Source: Macrococcus hajekii
GTDB lineage: Bacteria; Bacillota; Bacilli; Staphylococcales; Staphylococcaceae
Assembly (NCBI RefSeq): GCF_004359505.1
Contig: NZ_SCWE01000002.1
Span: forward strand, 124,001 to 188,000
Length of the DNA stretch: 64,000 nucleotides
Reading direction: 5' to 3'
A program made the translations under genes and the position numbers. Shown piece by piece: positions 46,541 through 55,949 of this stretch. Under the pieces are notes generated by a model. The model was not told the origin of the DNA, searched no databases, and saw only the letters and a list, made by a program, of their open reading frames with translations. The first letter of the stretch is position 1; each line of letters opens with the position of its first letter.

Positions 46541-48211
46541 TTATGATAATCTATAGACTCTCGCTTCATATGGCTGTAATTGAATGGTTTCAGAAGTTTC
46601 TGTATCGTATGCATATTTATAGTTTGCGAGTTTTAAATTCTGTGGATTGAATTCTAGGTTCTCTGAATCATCTAACTCCACTTTTTCATTGGCAAGATTA
46701 CCGATGACAAGTACTTTCTCATCATCCATTGTTCTCGTATAAGCAAATACTGAAGGATTGTCTGCATAGACAAGATCAAACGTACCATAAGTCATAACGA
46801 GATTGGATTTCTTAAAGGCAATCAGCTTTTTGTAGAAATTAAGGATAGAGCCTTCACGTTCCAGCTGATGTGCCACATTAAGATATGGATAGTTAGGATT
46901 CACTTTCATCCATGGTGTTCCGGTCGTGAAGCCGGCATGTTCTGACGCATCCCATTGCATCGGCGTACGTGAATTGTCACGACTCATCCGTTGCAGCATA
47001 TCAATTACTTCTTCTTTTGTCGCTCCATTAATCAGTTCATTGTTATAAATATTCTTCGCATGTACATCATCAAATTCTGTAATATCTTTGAACGGATAAT
47101 TCGTCATACCGATTTCCTGACCTTGATAGATGAACGGTGTTCCTTGCAGTAACATGTAGACTGTTGCATGACTCGTTGAACTCTGGAACCAATGATCTTT
47201 TTCATCCGCCCATGTCGACGGCACACGGGGACGATCGTGATTTTCGATAAAGAGTGCATTCCAGCCTTTATTTTCAAGACCCTTCTGCCATTCTGCAAGT
47301 ACTTTCTTATAGCCTGGAATGTCGAATGATGTTCCGATATTATGATCCCATAAGTTTAAATGTTCAAACTGAAAGACCATATTGAACTTACCATTCTCAT
47401 TGCCGACCCAGATATCAGCATCATCTGTTGTAACACCATTTGCCTCTCCAACAGTCATAATATCGTAATTTGAGAAGGTTTTTTCTTTTAATTCTTCAAG
47501 GTATTGATGAATACCCGGCTGATTCATATGAGCCTCAAACGACGGGACATAGTTCAAGCCCTCTGGATTAGGAAGGTCTCCTAATTCAAATGATTTTTTT
47601 ATATGACTGATAGCATCGACACGGAAACCATCAATTCCTTTATCCAGCCACCAGTTAATCATATGGTAGATGGTTTCACGCATTTCAGCGTTCTCCCAGT
47701 TTAAGTCCGGCTGCTTACGACTGAATACATGCATGTAATACTGATCGGTAGTGGCGTCATATTCCCAGGCAGAGCCTTCAAAAATACTTGCCCAGTTATT
47801 AGGCTCTTTATTGTCTTTTGCATCCTGCCAGATATACCAGTCACGCTTCGGATTATCTTTTGCAATGCTTGATTCAATAAACCATGGATGCTCATCGCTT
47901 GTATGATTGATGACGAGATCCATAATGAGTTTCATACCACGTGCATGGACTTCAAGGAGCAGTCGATCAAAGTCTTCCATCGTGCCGAAATCTCTCATGA
48001 TGGCCTGATAGTCACTGATGTCATAACCATTATCATCATTCGGCGATTTGTAAATCGGACTGACCCAGATAACATCAATGCCGAGCTCCTGCAAATAATC
48101 CAGCTTCTCAATAATACCGTTGATATCTCCTATACCATCTCCATTTGAATCTTTAAAACTACGCGGGTATACCTGGTAGCATACCGCTTCTTTCCACCAT
48201 ATACGCTTCAT
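46541..48211 (-). CDS. malL: GH13 alpha-glucosidase (oligo-1,6-glucosidase type)
   Basis: 556 aa. Starts WWKEAVCYQVYPRSFKDSNGDG; GH13 regions: DLVINHTS, GFRVDAISHI (nucleophile Asp), EANGV (acid/base Glu) and FIENHDRPR (third acid). Val after the nucleophile Asp block and the QYYMH motif fit oligo-1,6-glucosidase/sucrase-isomaltase-like enzymes acting inside the cell on imported alpha-glucosides. Last gene of the sugar operon, separated from the ATPase gene by a hairpin at 48231-48268. Confidence 0.9.
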   Translation of the reverse strand: MKRIWWKEAVCYQVYPRSFKDSNGDGIGDINGIIEKLDYLQELGIDVIWVSPIYKSPNDDNGYDISDYQAIMRDFGTMEDFDRLLLEVHARGMKLIMDLVINHTSDEHPWFIESSIAKDNPKRDWYIWQDAKDNKEPNNWASIFEGSAWEYDATTDQYYMHVFSRKQPDLNWENAEMRETIYHMINWWLDKGIDGFRVDAISHIKKSFELGDLPNPEGLNYVPSFEAHMNQPGIHQYLEELKEKTFSNYDIMTVGEANGVTTDDADIWVGNENGKFNMVFQFEHLNLWDHNIGTSFDIPGYKKVLAEWQKGLENKGWNALFIENHDRPRVPSTWADEKDHWFQSSTSHATVYMLLQGTPFIYQGQEIGMTNYPFKDITEFDDVHAKNIYNNELINGATKEEVIDMLQRMSRDNSRTPMQWDASEHAGFTTGTPWMKVNPNYPYLNVAHQLEREGSILNFYKKLIAFKKSNLVMTYGTFDLVYADNPSVFAYTRTMDDEKVLVIGNLANEKVELDDSENLEFNPQNLKLANYKYAYDTETSETIQLQPYEARVYRLS

Positions 48212-48230
48212 TTTGATTGGCCTCCTGAAT

Positions 48231-48268
48231 TAAAAAAGCTATTAACATGTGCATGCTAACAGCTTTTT
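48231..48268 (-). terminator. Hairpin between ATPase gene and malL
   Basis: AAAAAGCT...AGCTTTTT arms (48233-48268) with inner GCATGC, a T run on the minus strand. Probably an attenuator or partial terminator, as malL lies only 22 bases further on. Confidence 0.65.
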
Positions 48269-48285
48269 GCAGTCATTACAACTTA

Positions 48286-49428
48286 TTAGTTTGTTTCAGC
48301 AATTAAATTGTGTTCAAGCTTCTGTCTTTCTTCTGCTTCATTTGCACGAGGGATACGCACACCTGTCTCACCATCAAAGAAATGTGCTTTTGTCATATCC
48401 ATCACGAGTTTAATAATGTCACCATTACGGAACTGGTGGCTTGCATCAATTTTAGAGATAAATTCCTGTCCTTCAAATACAGAATAGACCATAACTTCTG
48501 AACCTAACAGCTCACTCACCGTTACTTTCGTCTCGAATGGTGTGCCTGACTGTGCGTCGAAATGAATATCTTCTGGACGAATACCGAATTTGATATCCTT
48601 ACCGTTATAGCCCGCAACATCAAGTGTACGAGCCATTTCTGCAGGGAGATCAAATTCATAGTTGCCGATATACATACGATTGTCTGCAATGCGTGCTGAG
48701 AAAATGTTCATTGGCGGTGAACCGATAAATTCAGCCACGAAAATATTTTCCGGGAAATCATATACTTCCTTCGGTGTCCCGACCTGCATGATGTCGCCAT
48801 CTTTCAGTACGACAATACGTGTGGCCATCGTTAATGCTTCTGTCTGGTCATGGGTTACATAAATCGTCGTTGTCTGCAGACGTTCATGTAATTTAGAAAT
48901 TTCTGCACGCATCTGTACACGAAGTTTCGCATCCAGGTTTGATAATGGTTCATCCATCAGGAAGACTTTCGCTTCACGGACGATAGCACGACCTAATGCC
49001 ACACGTTGACGTTGGCCCCCTGATAATGCTTTTGGTTTACGGTTCAGATAATCAGTCAGCCCTAGTATCTTCGCTGCTTCTTCAACACGTGTTTTAATCT
49101 CAGCTTTCGGCATTTTGCGAAGCTTCAGTCCAAATGCCATATTGTCGAAGACCGTCATATGCGGATAAAGCGCATAGTTCTGGAATACCATTGCAATATC
49201 ACGATTTTTAGGTGGTACGTCGTTCATGCGTACGCCATCAATCGTCAAGTCTCCCGCTGTAATATCCTCAAGTCCTGCAATCATACGTAATGTCGTGGAC
49301 TTCCCGCAACCAGAGGGTCCAACAAATACGATAAACTCTTTATCATGAATGTGTAGATTAAAATCTTTAACGACTGTATTACCACCGTCATATGTTTTCT
49401 GGATATGATCCAGTTTCAGTTCCGCCAT
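48286..49428 (-). CDS. Sugar ABC transporter ATPase, MsmX/UgpC type
   Basis: 380 aa. Walker A GPSGCGKST (39-47), signature LSGGQRQRVALGRA, Walker B VFLMDEPLSNLD, VTHDQTEA, and a C-terminal OB (TOBE) domain from about 240. MsmX-type ATPases serve several sugar importers; here it stands 12 bases after the isomerase gene and so is the dedicated or shared ATPase of the permeases at 54217-55892. Confidence 0.9.
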   Translation of the reverse strand: MAELKLDHIQKTYDGGNTVVKDFNLHIHDKEFIVFVGPSGCGKSTTLRMIAGLEDITAGDLTIDGVRMNDVPPKNRDIAMVFQNYALYPHMTVFDNMAFGLKLRKMPKAEIKTRVEEAAKILGLTDYLNRKPKALSGGQRQRVALGRAIVREAKVFLMDEPLSNLDAKLRVQMRAEISKLHERLQTTTIYVTHDQTEALTMATRIVVLKDGDIMQVGTPKEVYDFPENIFVAEFIGSPPMNIFSARIADNRMYIGNYEFDLPAEMARTLDVAGYNGKDIKFGIRPEDIHFDAQSGTPFETKVTVSELLGSEVMVYSVFEGQEFISKIDASHQFRNGDIIKLVMDMTKAHFFDGETGVRIPRANEAEERQKLEHNLIAETN

Positions 49429-49440
49429 TTAACTTCCTCC

Positions 49441-50409
49441 TTACACCCACCATATATCAGTCGGTGTCTCTTTAATCATTATTTGTTTTAAGTTTCGAAC
49501 TGCTGTCTGGAATCCTTCTTCAATCGACATCAGCGGATCCTCATGTTCAATGCTGACGATATAATCATAGTTATATGTTCTAAGGGCACTCATCATCGCT
49601 GTCCATTCCTTCAAATCATGTCCGCAGCCTACACTTCTGAACGTCCAGCTGCGCGTGCGGACATCACCATAAGGCTGCATATCAAGAAGTCCGTACATAT
49701 TGATATTATCCTGATCAAGATACGTATCTTTCGCATGGAAATGGTGGATGGCATTCTCTTTTCCTAAAATCTTGATGGCAGCAACCGGATCAATACCTTG
49801 CCACCACATATGACTTGGATCAAGATTCGCACCGATATATTCATTTGTTGCCTCGCGAAGTTTCAGTAATGTATAAGGAGAATGCACTAAAAATCCACCA
49901 TGTAATTCCAGTGCGATCTTCACATTATTTTCCTTGGCAAGTTGTGCGATTTCCTTCCAGTATGGGATGAGCTTATGCTCCCACTGCCAGTTATAGATGT
50001 CGGCATATTCTGTCGGCCAGGCAACAACCGGCCAGTTCGGCTGCTTCGCTTCTTCTGAGTCTCCAGCTGTTCCACTGAAGCAGTTGACCACCGGTACATT
50101 CATCAGCGCTGCTAACTTAATCGTCTTTCTAAGCGCTGTATCGGATTCTGTACGAAATGCTTCGTCTGGAGAAATCGGATTACCATGACAGCTGAATGAT
50201 GAGATGAACAGGTCATGCTCCGCAAATGCTTTTAAATAAACTTCTCTCGCCTCTTCATCCTCGAGCAATTGGTCTACATTGATGTGGTGGCTACCTGGAT
50301 AACCTCCAGTTCCGACTTCCACTGCTTCAACACCGGCTGCCTGAACGTAGTCCAGCATCTCTTCAAATGATTTATCATTGAATAACGGATTAAACACACC
50401 TAACTTCAT
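49441..50409 (-). CDS. TIM-barrel sugar isomerase/epimerase (AP endonuclease-2 fold)
   Basis: 322 aa. Family metal-ligand set visible: Glu in IALELHGG, Asp/His in GANLDPSHMWW, His in HHFHAKD, Glu in YIVSIEHEDP. Such proteins (for example E. coli YcjR) act as 3-keto-glucoside epimerases or isomerases together with Gfo/Idh/MocA dehydrogenases, as here. Two bases separate it from the upstream dehydrogenase. Substrate unproven. Confidence 0.82.
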   Translation of the reverse strand: MKLGVFNPLFNDKSFEEMLDYVQAAGVEAVEVGTGGYPGSHHINVDQLLEDEEAREVYLKAFAEHDLFISSFSCHGNPISPDEAFRTESDTALRKTIKLAALMNVPVVNCFSGTAGDSEEAKQPNWPVVAWPTEYADIYNWQWEHKLIPYWKEIAQLAKENNVKIALELHGGFLVHSPYTLLKLREATNEYIGANLDPSHMWWQGIDPVAAIKILGKENAIHHFHAKDTYLDQDNINMYGLLDMQPYGDVRTRSWTFRSVGCGHDLKEWTAMMSALRTYNYDYIVSIEHEDPLMSIEEGFQTAVRNLKQIMIKETPTDIWWV

Positions 50410-50411
50410 GA

Positions 50412-51455
50412 TTACTCCTCCTCTATTCGAACAGCTCGTTGCTTTGCTGCACTAATATAAATAGCTTCTATAATGCTTGAGACGTCTTTCGCTTCCGCTG
50501 GTTGTACTCGCAAAGGAACTTCGTGCGTTATAGCGGCGATAAAGTTCTCAGCCTGTAAGTACTGGAAGGAATGATCAATCTGTATATAATCAATATTCAG
50601 CGTCGTCATCAATGTATCATCCGCCTGATTGACCTTCATCTTGAAAACATCCAGTCCACCTTTTGTGCCTGATATGCTGATATGCTCTTCGTCACTCTCG
50701 ACGTTCGCAGCCCAGCTTGTCTCAAAGAGCATCGTGATATTATTCTCGAATCTGATGAATGCTGTGACATGATCATCCACTTCAAATGTCTCCGGATTGA
50801 ACTGCCCCCACTCATTGACAGGATTCGGCATACGGCTTAACTGGTTATAAGTCTGAGCTGAGACTTCCACCGGCTTCTGATTACCTGTCAGCCACATCGC
50901 GAGATCCAGCAGATGACAACCATAGTCAATCAATGCACCGCCGCCTTGCAGTTCCTTGTTAGTGAAGACACCCCAGCCTGGCACTTTGCGTCGTCGCATC
51001 GCTTTAACCCGCACGACAAGCGGTTCACCGATGATTCCTTTATCGATGATTTTCTTCGCTGCAATCGCTTCCTTCATAAAACGGTAATGATAAGCAATAT
51101 GAAGGATACCTTCGCTGTTTTCCTCAGCTTTCACCATGGCATCTGCTTCAGCTTGAGTAGTTGCCATCGGTTTTTCACACATGACAGAGATATTCTTCTC
51201 AAGCGCAGCGATCGTCAAAGGAGCGTGAAATTTGTTTGGTGTTGTAATCACCACTGCATCAATATGATTCAGCATCTCCTCGTAACTTGAAGCAACATGT
51301 GGAATCTGGAATTGATTGGCCACAACCATCGCCCGCTCTGTATTAATATCATAGACATGGGTGATTTCAACTTGATCGAAATTCCTGAAGGCAGGTATAT
51401 GTCTATCTGTCGCTATACCTCCTACGCCTGCTATACCTAGTCTCACTTTCGTCAT
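50412..51455 (-). CDS. Gfo/Idh/MocA-family sugar dehydrogenase (second copy)
   Basis: 347 aa. NAD-binding GVGGIATDRHI (about 10-20), CEKPMAT (Lys of the EKP motif) and the catalytic His in GGALIDYGCHLLDLAMWLTG. Related family members oxidise glucosides at C3. About 12 bases downstream of its paralog; the two differ widely, so they probably have different substrates or directions. Confidence 0.88.
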   Translation of the reverse strand: MTKVRLGIAGVGGIATDRHIPAFRNFDQVEITHVYDINTERAMVVANQFQIPHVASSYEEMLNHIDAVVITTPNKFHAPLTIAALEKNISVMCEKPMATTQAEADAMVKAEENSEGILHIAYHYRFMKEAIAAKKIIDKGIIGEPLVVRVKAMRRRKVPGWGVFTNKELQGGGALIDYGCHLLDLAMWLTGNQKPVEVSAQTYNQLSRMPNPVNEWGQFNPETFEVDDHVTAFIRFENNITMLFETSWAANVESDEEHISISGTKGGLDVFKMKVNQADDTLMTTLNIDYIQIDHSFQYLQAENFIAAITHEVPLRVQPAEAKDVSSIIEAIYISAAKQRAVRIEEE

Positions 51456-51467
51456 GTGTAACGCTCC

Positions 51468-52487
51468 TTAAACTTGTGTGATTGTTTTATTCTCAGCTGA
51501 ATTTATCGCTTTAATAATGACATTGAGAGATGCTCGGCCTTCGCGTCCATCACAGATAGGTGTTTTATTTTCTGAAAGTGCGTCAATAAAAGCGTCAATT
51601 GTGTGTGAGTTTTTCTGACCCTCTTCATCGTTCGTCTGAATTTCACCGAGCTGCTTCTTCTCAATGTTGCCATCTGCTCCGAAGAACTGATAAGTATCTA
51701 CATCATCTGCATTCAGTTTTAAAATACCTTTTTCGCCGTAAATAATCGTGCTGTTATCTTCTTGACCATTATACGCCCATGATGCGCTAAGAGAACCGAT
51801 AATGCCATTCTCAGTTTTAAGTATCAGTACTGCATTATCATCCACATCTGCCTTCTTAGCCGATGTTTCAATCATTGCACCGACTTCTGAGAATTCAGTA
51901 TCAAGAATGTAGCGCATTAAGTCGGCTTTATGCACACCAAGATCGCCCATCGCACCGATAAACGCACGTTTTTTATCGAAGAACCAGCTATCTGGTCCAT
52001 CAACACTCCATCCTTCCGGCCCCGGATGACCGAATGTTGTCTTAAATGAGTAAATCTTGCCCAGTTTACCATCTGCTATATCTTTTTTAGCTTGTTGATG
52101 TGCTTCGTTAATACGCTGATTATGACCAATCATCAGCATCTTACCGTTATTATCTGCTGCCTGAATCATTGCATCCGCATCTTCAAGCGAAGTCGCCATC
52201 GGTTTTTCACATAATACATGTTTACCTGCCTGTAATGCTGCAATCGTCATCTCTGCATGCAGATAATTCGGTGTACAGATACTGACGACTTCCACCTCAG
52301 AATTAGCGAGAAGCTCATGATAATCAGAGTAGCTCGTACCACCGAATTCTTCAGCAAGTTCATCGCTGCGTTCCTTGACGATATCGCAGTAAGCAATAAT
52401 TTCTGCATCTTCGTTGTGCTGATATTCAGGAATATGTCTGTGCGTTGCGATACTGCCGCAACCGATAATACCCACTTTAAAGGTCAT
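51468..52487 (-). CDS. Gfo/Idh/MocA-family sugar dehydrogenase (first copy)
   Basis: 339 aa. NAD-binding [28 protein letters not shown], and a [13 protein letters not shown] block with the catalytic Asp/His. Overlaps the ThuA-like gene by 11 bases. With its paralog, TIM-barrel and ThuA-like protein it forms a set known from 3-keto-sugar pathways. Confidence 0.88.
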   Translation of the reverse strand: MTFKVGIIGCGSIATHRHIPEYQHNEDAEIIAYCDIVKERSDELAEEFGGTSYSDYHELLANSEVEVVSICTPNYLHAEMTIAALQAGKHVLCEKPMATSLEDADAMIQAADNNGKMLMIGHNQRINEAHQQAKKDIADGKLGKIYSFKTTFGHPGPEGWSVDGPDSWFFDKKRAFIGAMGDLGVHKADLMRYILDTEFSEVGAMIETSAKKADVDDNAVLILKTENGIIGSLSASWAYNGQEDNSTIIYGEKGILKLNADDVDTYQFFGADGNIEKKQLGEIQTNDEEGQKNSHTIDAFIDALSENKTPICDGREGRASLNVIIKAINSAENKTITQV

Positions 52488-53208
52488 CTGTCTTCTCTCC
52501 TTTACTCAGATCTTCAAGCGGCTGATAGTTACCATAAGTCGGATAGCCGTTTGTTGTAGGCTTCGCCCATCTCACAGCATTGTTGATGACGCGTTGAATA
52601 TTTTTGTCGTAATAAGTTGGATAAGTTTCGTGTCCTGGACGGAAGTAGAAAATCTTACCGTTACCTCGTTTAAAAGTCGCACCTGAACGGAAAACTTCTC
52701 CACCCTGGAACCAGCTGATGAAAATCAGTTCATCTGGTGCTGGTATATCAAAATGTTCACCATACATTTCTTCCTGTTCAAGCTCAAAGTGCTCATCTAA
52801 TCCTTCAGCAATGGGGTGGTTCGGCATTACAGTCCAGATTCTCTCTTTTTCACCCACTTCACGCCATTTTAAATCACAGCCCGTACCCATCAGTTTCTTG
52901 AATACTTTTGAGAAATGACCTGAATGCAGAACAATCAGTCCCATCCCTTCAAGTACACGCTTATGTACGCGGTCCACAATAGCGTTATCTACTTCATCAT
53001 GTGCCTTATGTCCCCACCAGATCAGTACATCTGTTGTATTCAGCACTTCTTCTGTCAAACCATGCTCAGCTTCATCAAGTGTTGCTGTCGTCACTTCTGC
53101 ATCTTCAATGAAAGAAGCAATATGCTGATGAATACCTTCCGGGTAAACACTTCTCACTTTTTCTGATTCTTTTTCATGTCTAAATTCATTCCATACTGTA
53201 ACTTTCAT
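52477..53208 (-). CDS. ThuA-like (glutamine-amidotransferase-fold) protein
   Basis: 243 aa. Starts [20 protein letters not shown] at ATG 53208, eight bases after AAAGGAG; a GTG three codons earlier overlaps the ribosome site. ThuA domain with [36 protein letters not shown] and [11 protein letters not shown]. ThuA proteins work beside Gfo/Idh/MocA enzymes in trehalose/keto-sugar use, with an unproven chemical role. Overlaps the LacI gene by four bases. Confidence 0.85.
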   Translation of the reverse strand: MKVTVWNEFRHEKESEKVRSVYPEGIHQHIASFIEDAEVTTATLDEAEHGLTEEVLNTTDVLIWWGHKAHDEVDNAIVDRVHKRVLEGMGLIVLHSGHFSKVFKKLMGTGCDLKWREVGEKERIWTVMPNHPIAEGLDEHFELEQEEMYGEHFDIPAPDELIFISWFQGGEVFRSGATFKRGNGKIFYFRPGHETYPTYYDKNIQRVINNAVRWAKPTTNGYPTYGNYQPLEDLSKGEKTDDL

Positions 53209-54215
53209 TCGTCCCACTCCTTTAATGGTTTTGTAGATTGACGTTCGATAATTCGAGTTGGAATCATTTTACTCACTTTTAGCATATCACGATGGCATAA
53301 ATATTCAATTAATCGACTAGCCGCTTCTTCTCCTAATCGTTCAGGAAAAATATCAACAACAGTCTGAGGAGGACAAGCTGTTTCGTTCAAATAAGAATCG
53401 TTAAATGTCGCTGTCTGAATATCCGCCGGTATACGGCGTCCTGCAAGATATAGTTCACTCAGCACATTCAAGTTCATCATACTGTCAGATGTAATGAGTG
53501 CAGTTATATCAGCCGGTAATGAGCGAATGATCTGTCTGACATCATCTGTGCCGGCAGCGCCTTCATACGTCGAGAGTGCTATCCCTGCATTTTTGCATGC
53601 TGTTCTATATCCCTGCAGACGGTCAATATTAACGGCATATGTCTTATTCTCTGCAATAAAGGCAATATGCCGGTGACCAAGAGAAATGAGATATTCAGTC
53701 AGCTGTTTTGAAGCTTCTACATTATCATTATCAATATATATATCATCGGCATCATTTAGTTGTTTACCGATGATAACAAAAGGACAGTTGTTTTCTCTTA
53801 AATAGTGGCGGACTCTATCCTCTTCTTTTGAATAAAGAACGATAAAGCCATCAACTGCATTGCCACTGATTAACTCCTTCACTTCAACAAGCAGCTCAGC
53901 TTCATCAGCACTTGTTGATATCACTGTCGAATAGCCACTATTTTTACAAATTTTCGAGATGCTCATCAAAACATCTGTAAAAAAAGGATTCTGACGCATT
54001 TCTTTTGAAGATGACTTCAACAGAATACCGATTGTATTTGACTGCTTTTTGACAAGTCTTCTTGCTGATACATTCGGAATATAGCCCATTTCATACATGA
54101 TCTGTCTGACTTTCTGTGCTGTCTTTTCACTGATAGCATCATTGTTGCTGATGACACGTGATACGGTAGAAGGGGCGACATTCGCCCGCTTCGCTACATC
54201 CTTGATTGTCACCAT
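53205..54215 (-). CDS. LacI/GalR-family transcriptional regulator
   Basis: 336 aa. N-terminal HTH ([20 protein letters not shown]) with the hinge [12 protein letters not shown], then a periplasmic-binding-like sugar-sensing domain ([37 protein letters not shown]). It sits inside the operon it likely controls, and palindromic operators lie at 57277-57291 and 57340-57354. Confidence 0.92.
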   Translation of the reverse strand: MVTIKDVAKRANVAPSTVSRVISNNDAISEKTAQKVRQIMYEMGYIPNVSARRLVKKQSNTIGILLKSSSKEMRQNPFFTDVLMSISKICKNSGYSTVISTSADEAELLVEVKELISGNAVDGFIVLYSKEEDRVRHYLRENNCPFVIIGKQLNDADDIYIDNDNVEASKQLTEYLISLGHRHIAFIAENKTYAVNIDRLQGYRTACKNAGIALSTYEGAAGTDDVRQIIRSLPADITALITSDSMMNLNVLSELYLAGRRIPADIQTATFNDSYLNETACPPQTVVDIFPERLGEEAASRLIEYLCHRDMLKVSKMIPTRIIERQSTKPLKEWDE

Positions 54216-54216
54216 A

Positions 54217-55026
54217 CTATTTCACAGCGCCGTCAGAAACACCTTTAATAATCTGTTTCTGTGCGAAGAAGTAACCGATAATAACCGGAATAATTGAAAT
54301 AGTGAGACCAGCCAGCGCTAAGTGCCACTGTTTCGTATATTGTCCGAAGAATAGGAACAATTTAAGTGGAATGGTCTCCTGCCCAGGTCCGAGAACTAAA
54401 CTCGGTAACAGGTAGTCATTCCAGATCCAGATAACGTTCAGGATACCCACCGTTACTGAGATAGGTTTCAACAGCGGGAAGATAACATGCCAGTACACCT
54501 GCCATTTGCTCGCACCGTCAATCATCGCTGCCTCATCAAGAGATTTAGAAATCCCTTGTAGTGAACCGTGATACAGGAAGATAGACAGACTTGCACCGAA
54601 TCCAAGATACATGAACATCAGACCCCAGATATTCAAGCTCTGCAGATCACCGAATATTTTAACGAGCGGAATCATAACAGACTGGAACGGCACCAGCATC
54701 GCCGCTACAAATAAGAAGAAAATCAAGTTGGACATCTTCCCTTTATTACGGCTGAGCGCATAGGCTGCCATACTTGAGAAGATAATAATAAGAGCCACAC
54801 TCATAAATGAGACGAGAACTGAGTTCAGAAATGTCTGTGCAAAGTTCAATTGCTGGAAAGCACCAATAAAATTCTGGAACGTGAATGTTTCTGGGGGCTT
54901 CAATGTGTTGCTGAATATTTCAAGTTTTGTTTTAAACGCATTGACGATCATGAGATAGAAAGGTGAGAGCCATAATAATCCGATGACCAGTGCGATAATC
55001 TCAACAATAAACCACTTGATTTTCAT
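54217..55026 (-). CDS. Sugar ABC transporter permease, MalG type
   Basis: 269 aa, six membrane helices. EAA loop LDEAAMIDGASKWQVYWHVI (about 168-187) with the conserved Gly docks the ATPase. Second permease, one base overlap with the first. Substrate not readable. Confidence 0.88.
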   Translation of the reverse strand: MKIKWFIVEIIALVIGLLWLSPFYLMIVNAFKTKLEIFSNTLKPPETFTFQNFIGAFQQLNFAQTFLNSVLVSFMSVALIIIFSSMAAYALSRNKGKMSNLIFFLFVAAMLVPFQSVMIPLVKIFGDLQSLNIWGLMFMYLGFGASLSIFLYHGSLQGISKSLDEAAMIDGASKWQVYWHVIFPLLKPISVTVGILNVIWIWNDYLLPSLVLGPGQETIPLKLFLFFGQYTKQWHLALAGLTISIIPVIIGYFFAQKQIIKGVSDGAVK

Positions 55027-55892
55027 TACATCTCAACCTCTCTTTTCTTATTGTAGTAAACCTGTACTAAACTGATCGCAGTGACAATCAGGAAGAAGAC
55101 AACTGCTTTCGCCTGTGCAGAACCCATTAAGTTCATCTTAAAGGCCGTGTCGACGATATCCATCGCTACCATTTTCGTTGAGTTACCTGGACCTCCGTTT
55201 GTCAGTGATAAGTTCTGATCATAGACTTTGAAAGCGCCAGACAACGTAAGGAACATGCTGACCGTAAAAGCAGGTGCAACAAGCGGGAAGATGATATTTT
55301 TAAAACGCTGCCACGTATTAGCTCCATCAATTTCTGCTGCTTCAAGTAAGTCAACAGGTACATTTTCTAAGTAAGCAATATAGATAATCATGATATAACC
55401 TGCCATCTGCCATGTTGTCAGAATAACAAGTCCCCAGAATCCAGTTGCCGTATCACTTAACCAGCCCTGCATCCACTCTGAACCGATTGCTTCACCAATA
55501 CTTGCGAATACTTTAGTGAAAATGAACTGCCAGATAAAACCAAGAATCAGTCCACCGATTAAATTCGGCATGAAGAAAATCGTACGTAAGAAGTTTTTGG
55601 ACTTAATGCGGCTTGTCACGAGGAGTGCAAGACTGAGCCCGATAATATTAACAATCAATACAGATGCAATAGAATATTTAAAAGTAAACCATAAAGCATT
55701 TTTGAAAGTCTCATCGCTCAATAAATTGACATAATTACTGAACCCTACAAAATCTGGTACTTGGGATGTATCGCCGTTCCAGTTAGTAAATGAATAGTAA
55801 ATACCATATATGAACGGAATAATGATGACCATAAACAATGCGACTAGAACCGGCATTAAAAAGAGCCAGAATGCGAAACTTTTTGTCTTCAT
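55026..55892 (-). CDS. Sugar ABC transporter permease, MalF type
   Basis: 288 aa, six membrane helices, EAA loop LLEAAEIDGANTWQRFKNII. NGGPGNSTKMVAMDIV is the MalF-like extracytoplasmic motif. Follows the binding-protein gene after a hairpin; overlaps the second permease by one base. Confidence 0.88.
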   Translation of the reverse strand: MKTKSFAFWLFLMPVLVALFMVIIIPFIYGIYYSFTNWNGDTSQVPDFVGFSNYVNLLSDETFKNALWFTFKYSIASVLIVNIIGLSLALLVTSRIKSKNFLRTIFFMPNLIGGLILGFIWQFIFTKVFASIGEAIGSEWMQGWLSDTATGFWGLVILTTWQMAGYIMIIYIAYLENVPVDLLEAAEIDGANTWQRFKNIIFPLVAPAFTVSMFLTLSGAFKVYDQNLSLTNGGPGNSTKMVAMDIVDTAFKMNLMGSAQAKAVVFFLIVTAISLVQVYYNKKREVEM

Positions 55893-55908
55893 TTTTTCAC
55901 CTCAGATT

Positions 55909-55944
55909 TTAAAAAGGGGTGCCACAAGATGTGCCCCCCTTTTC
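55909..55944 (-). terminator. Leaky terminator between binding protein and permeases
   Basis: Minus-strand stem AAAAGGGG..CCCCTTTT with inner CAC/GTG (55912-55943) and a T run. Comparable intercistronic hairpins make binding proteins more abundant than permeases in maltose-type operons. Confidence 0.7.
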
Positions 55945-55949
55945 AACTA

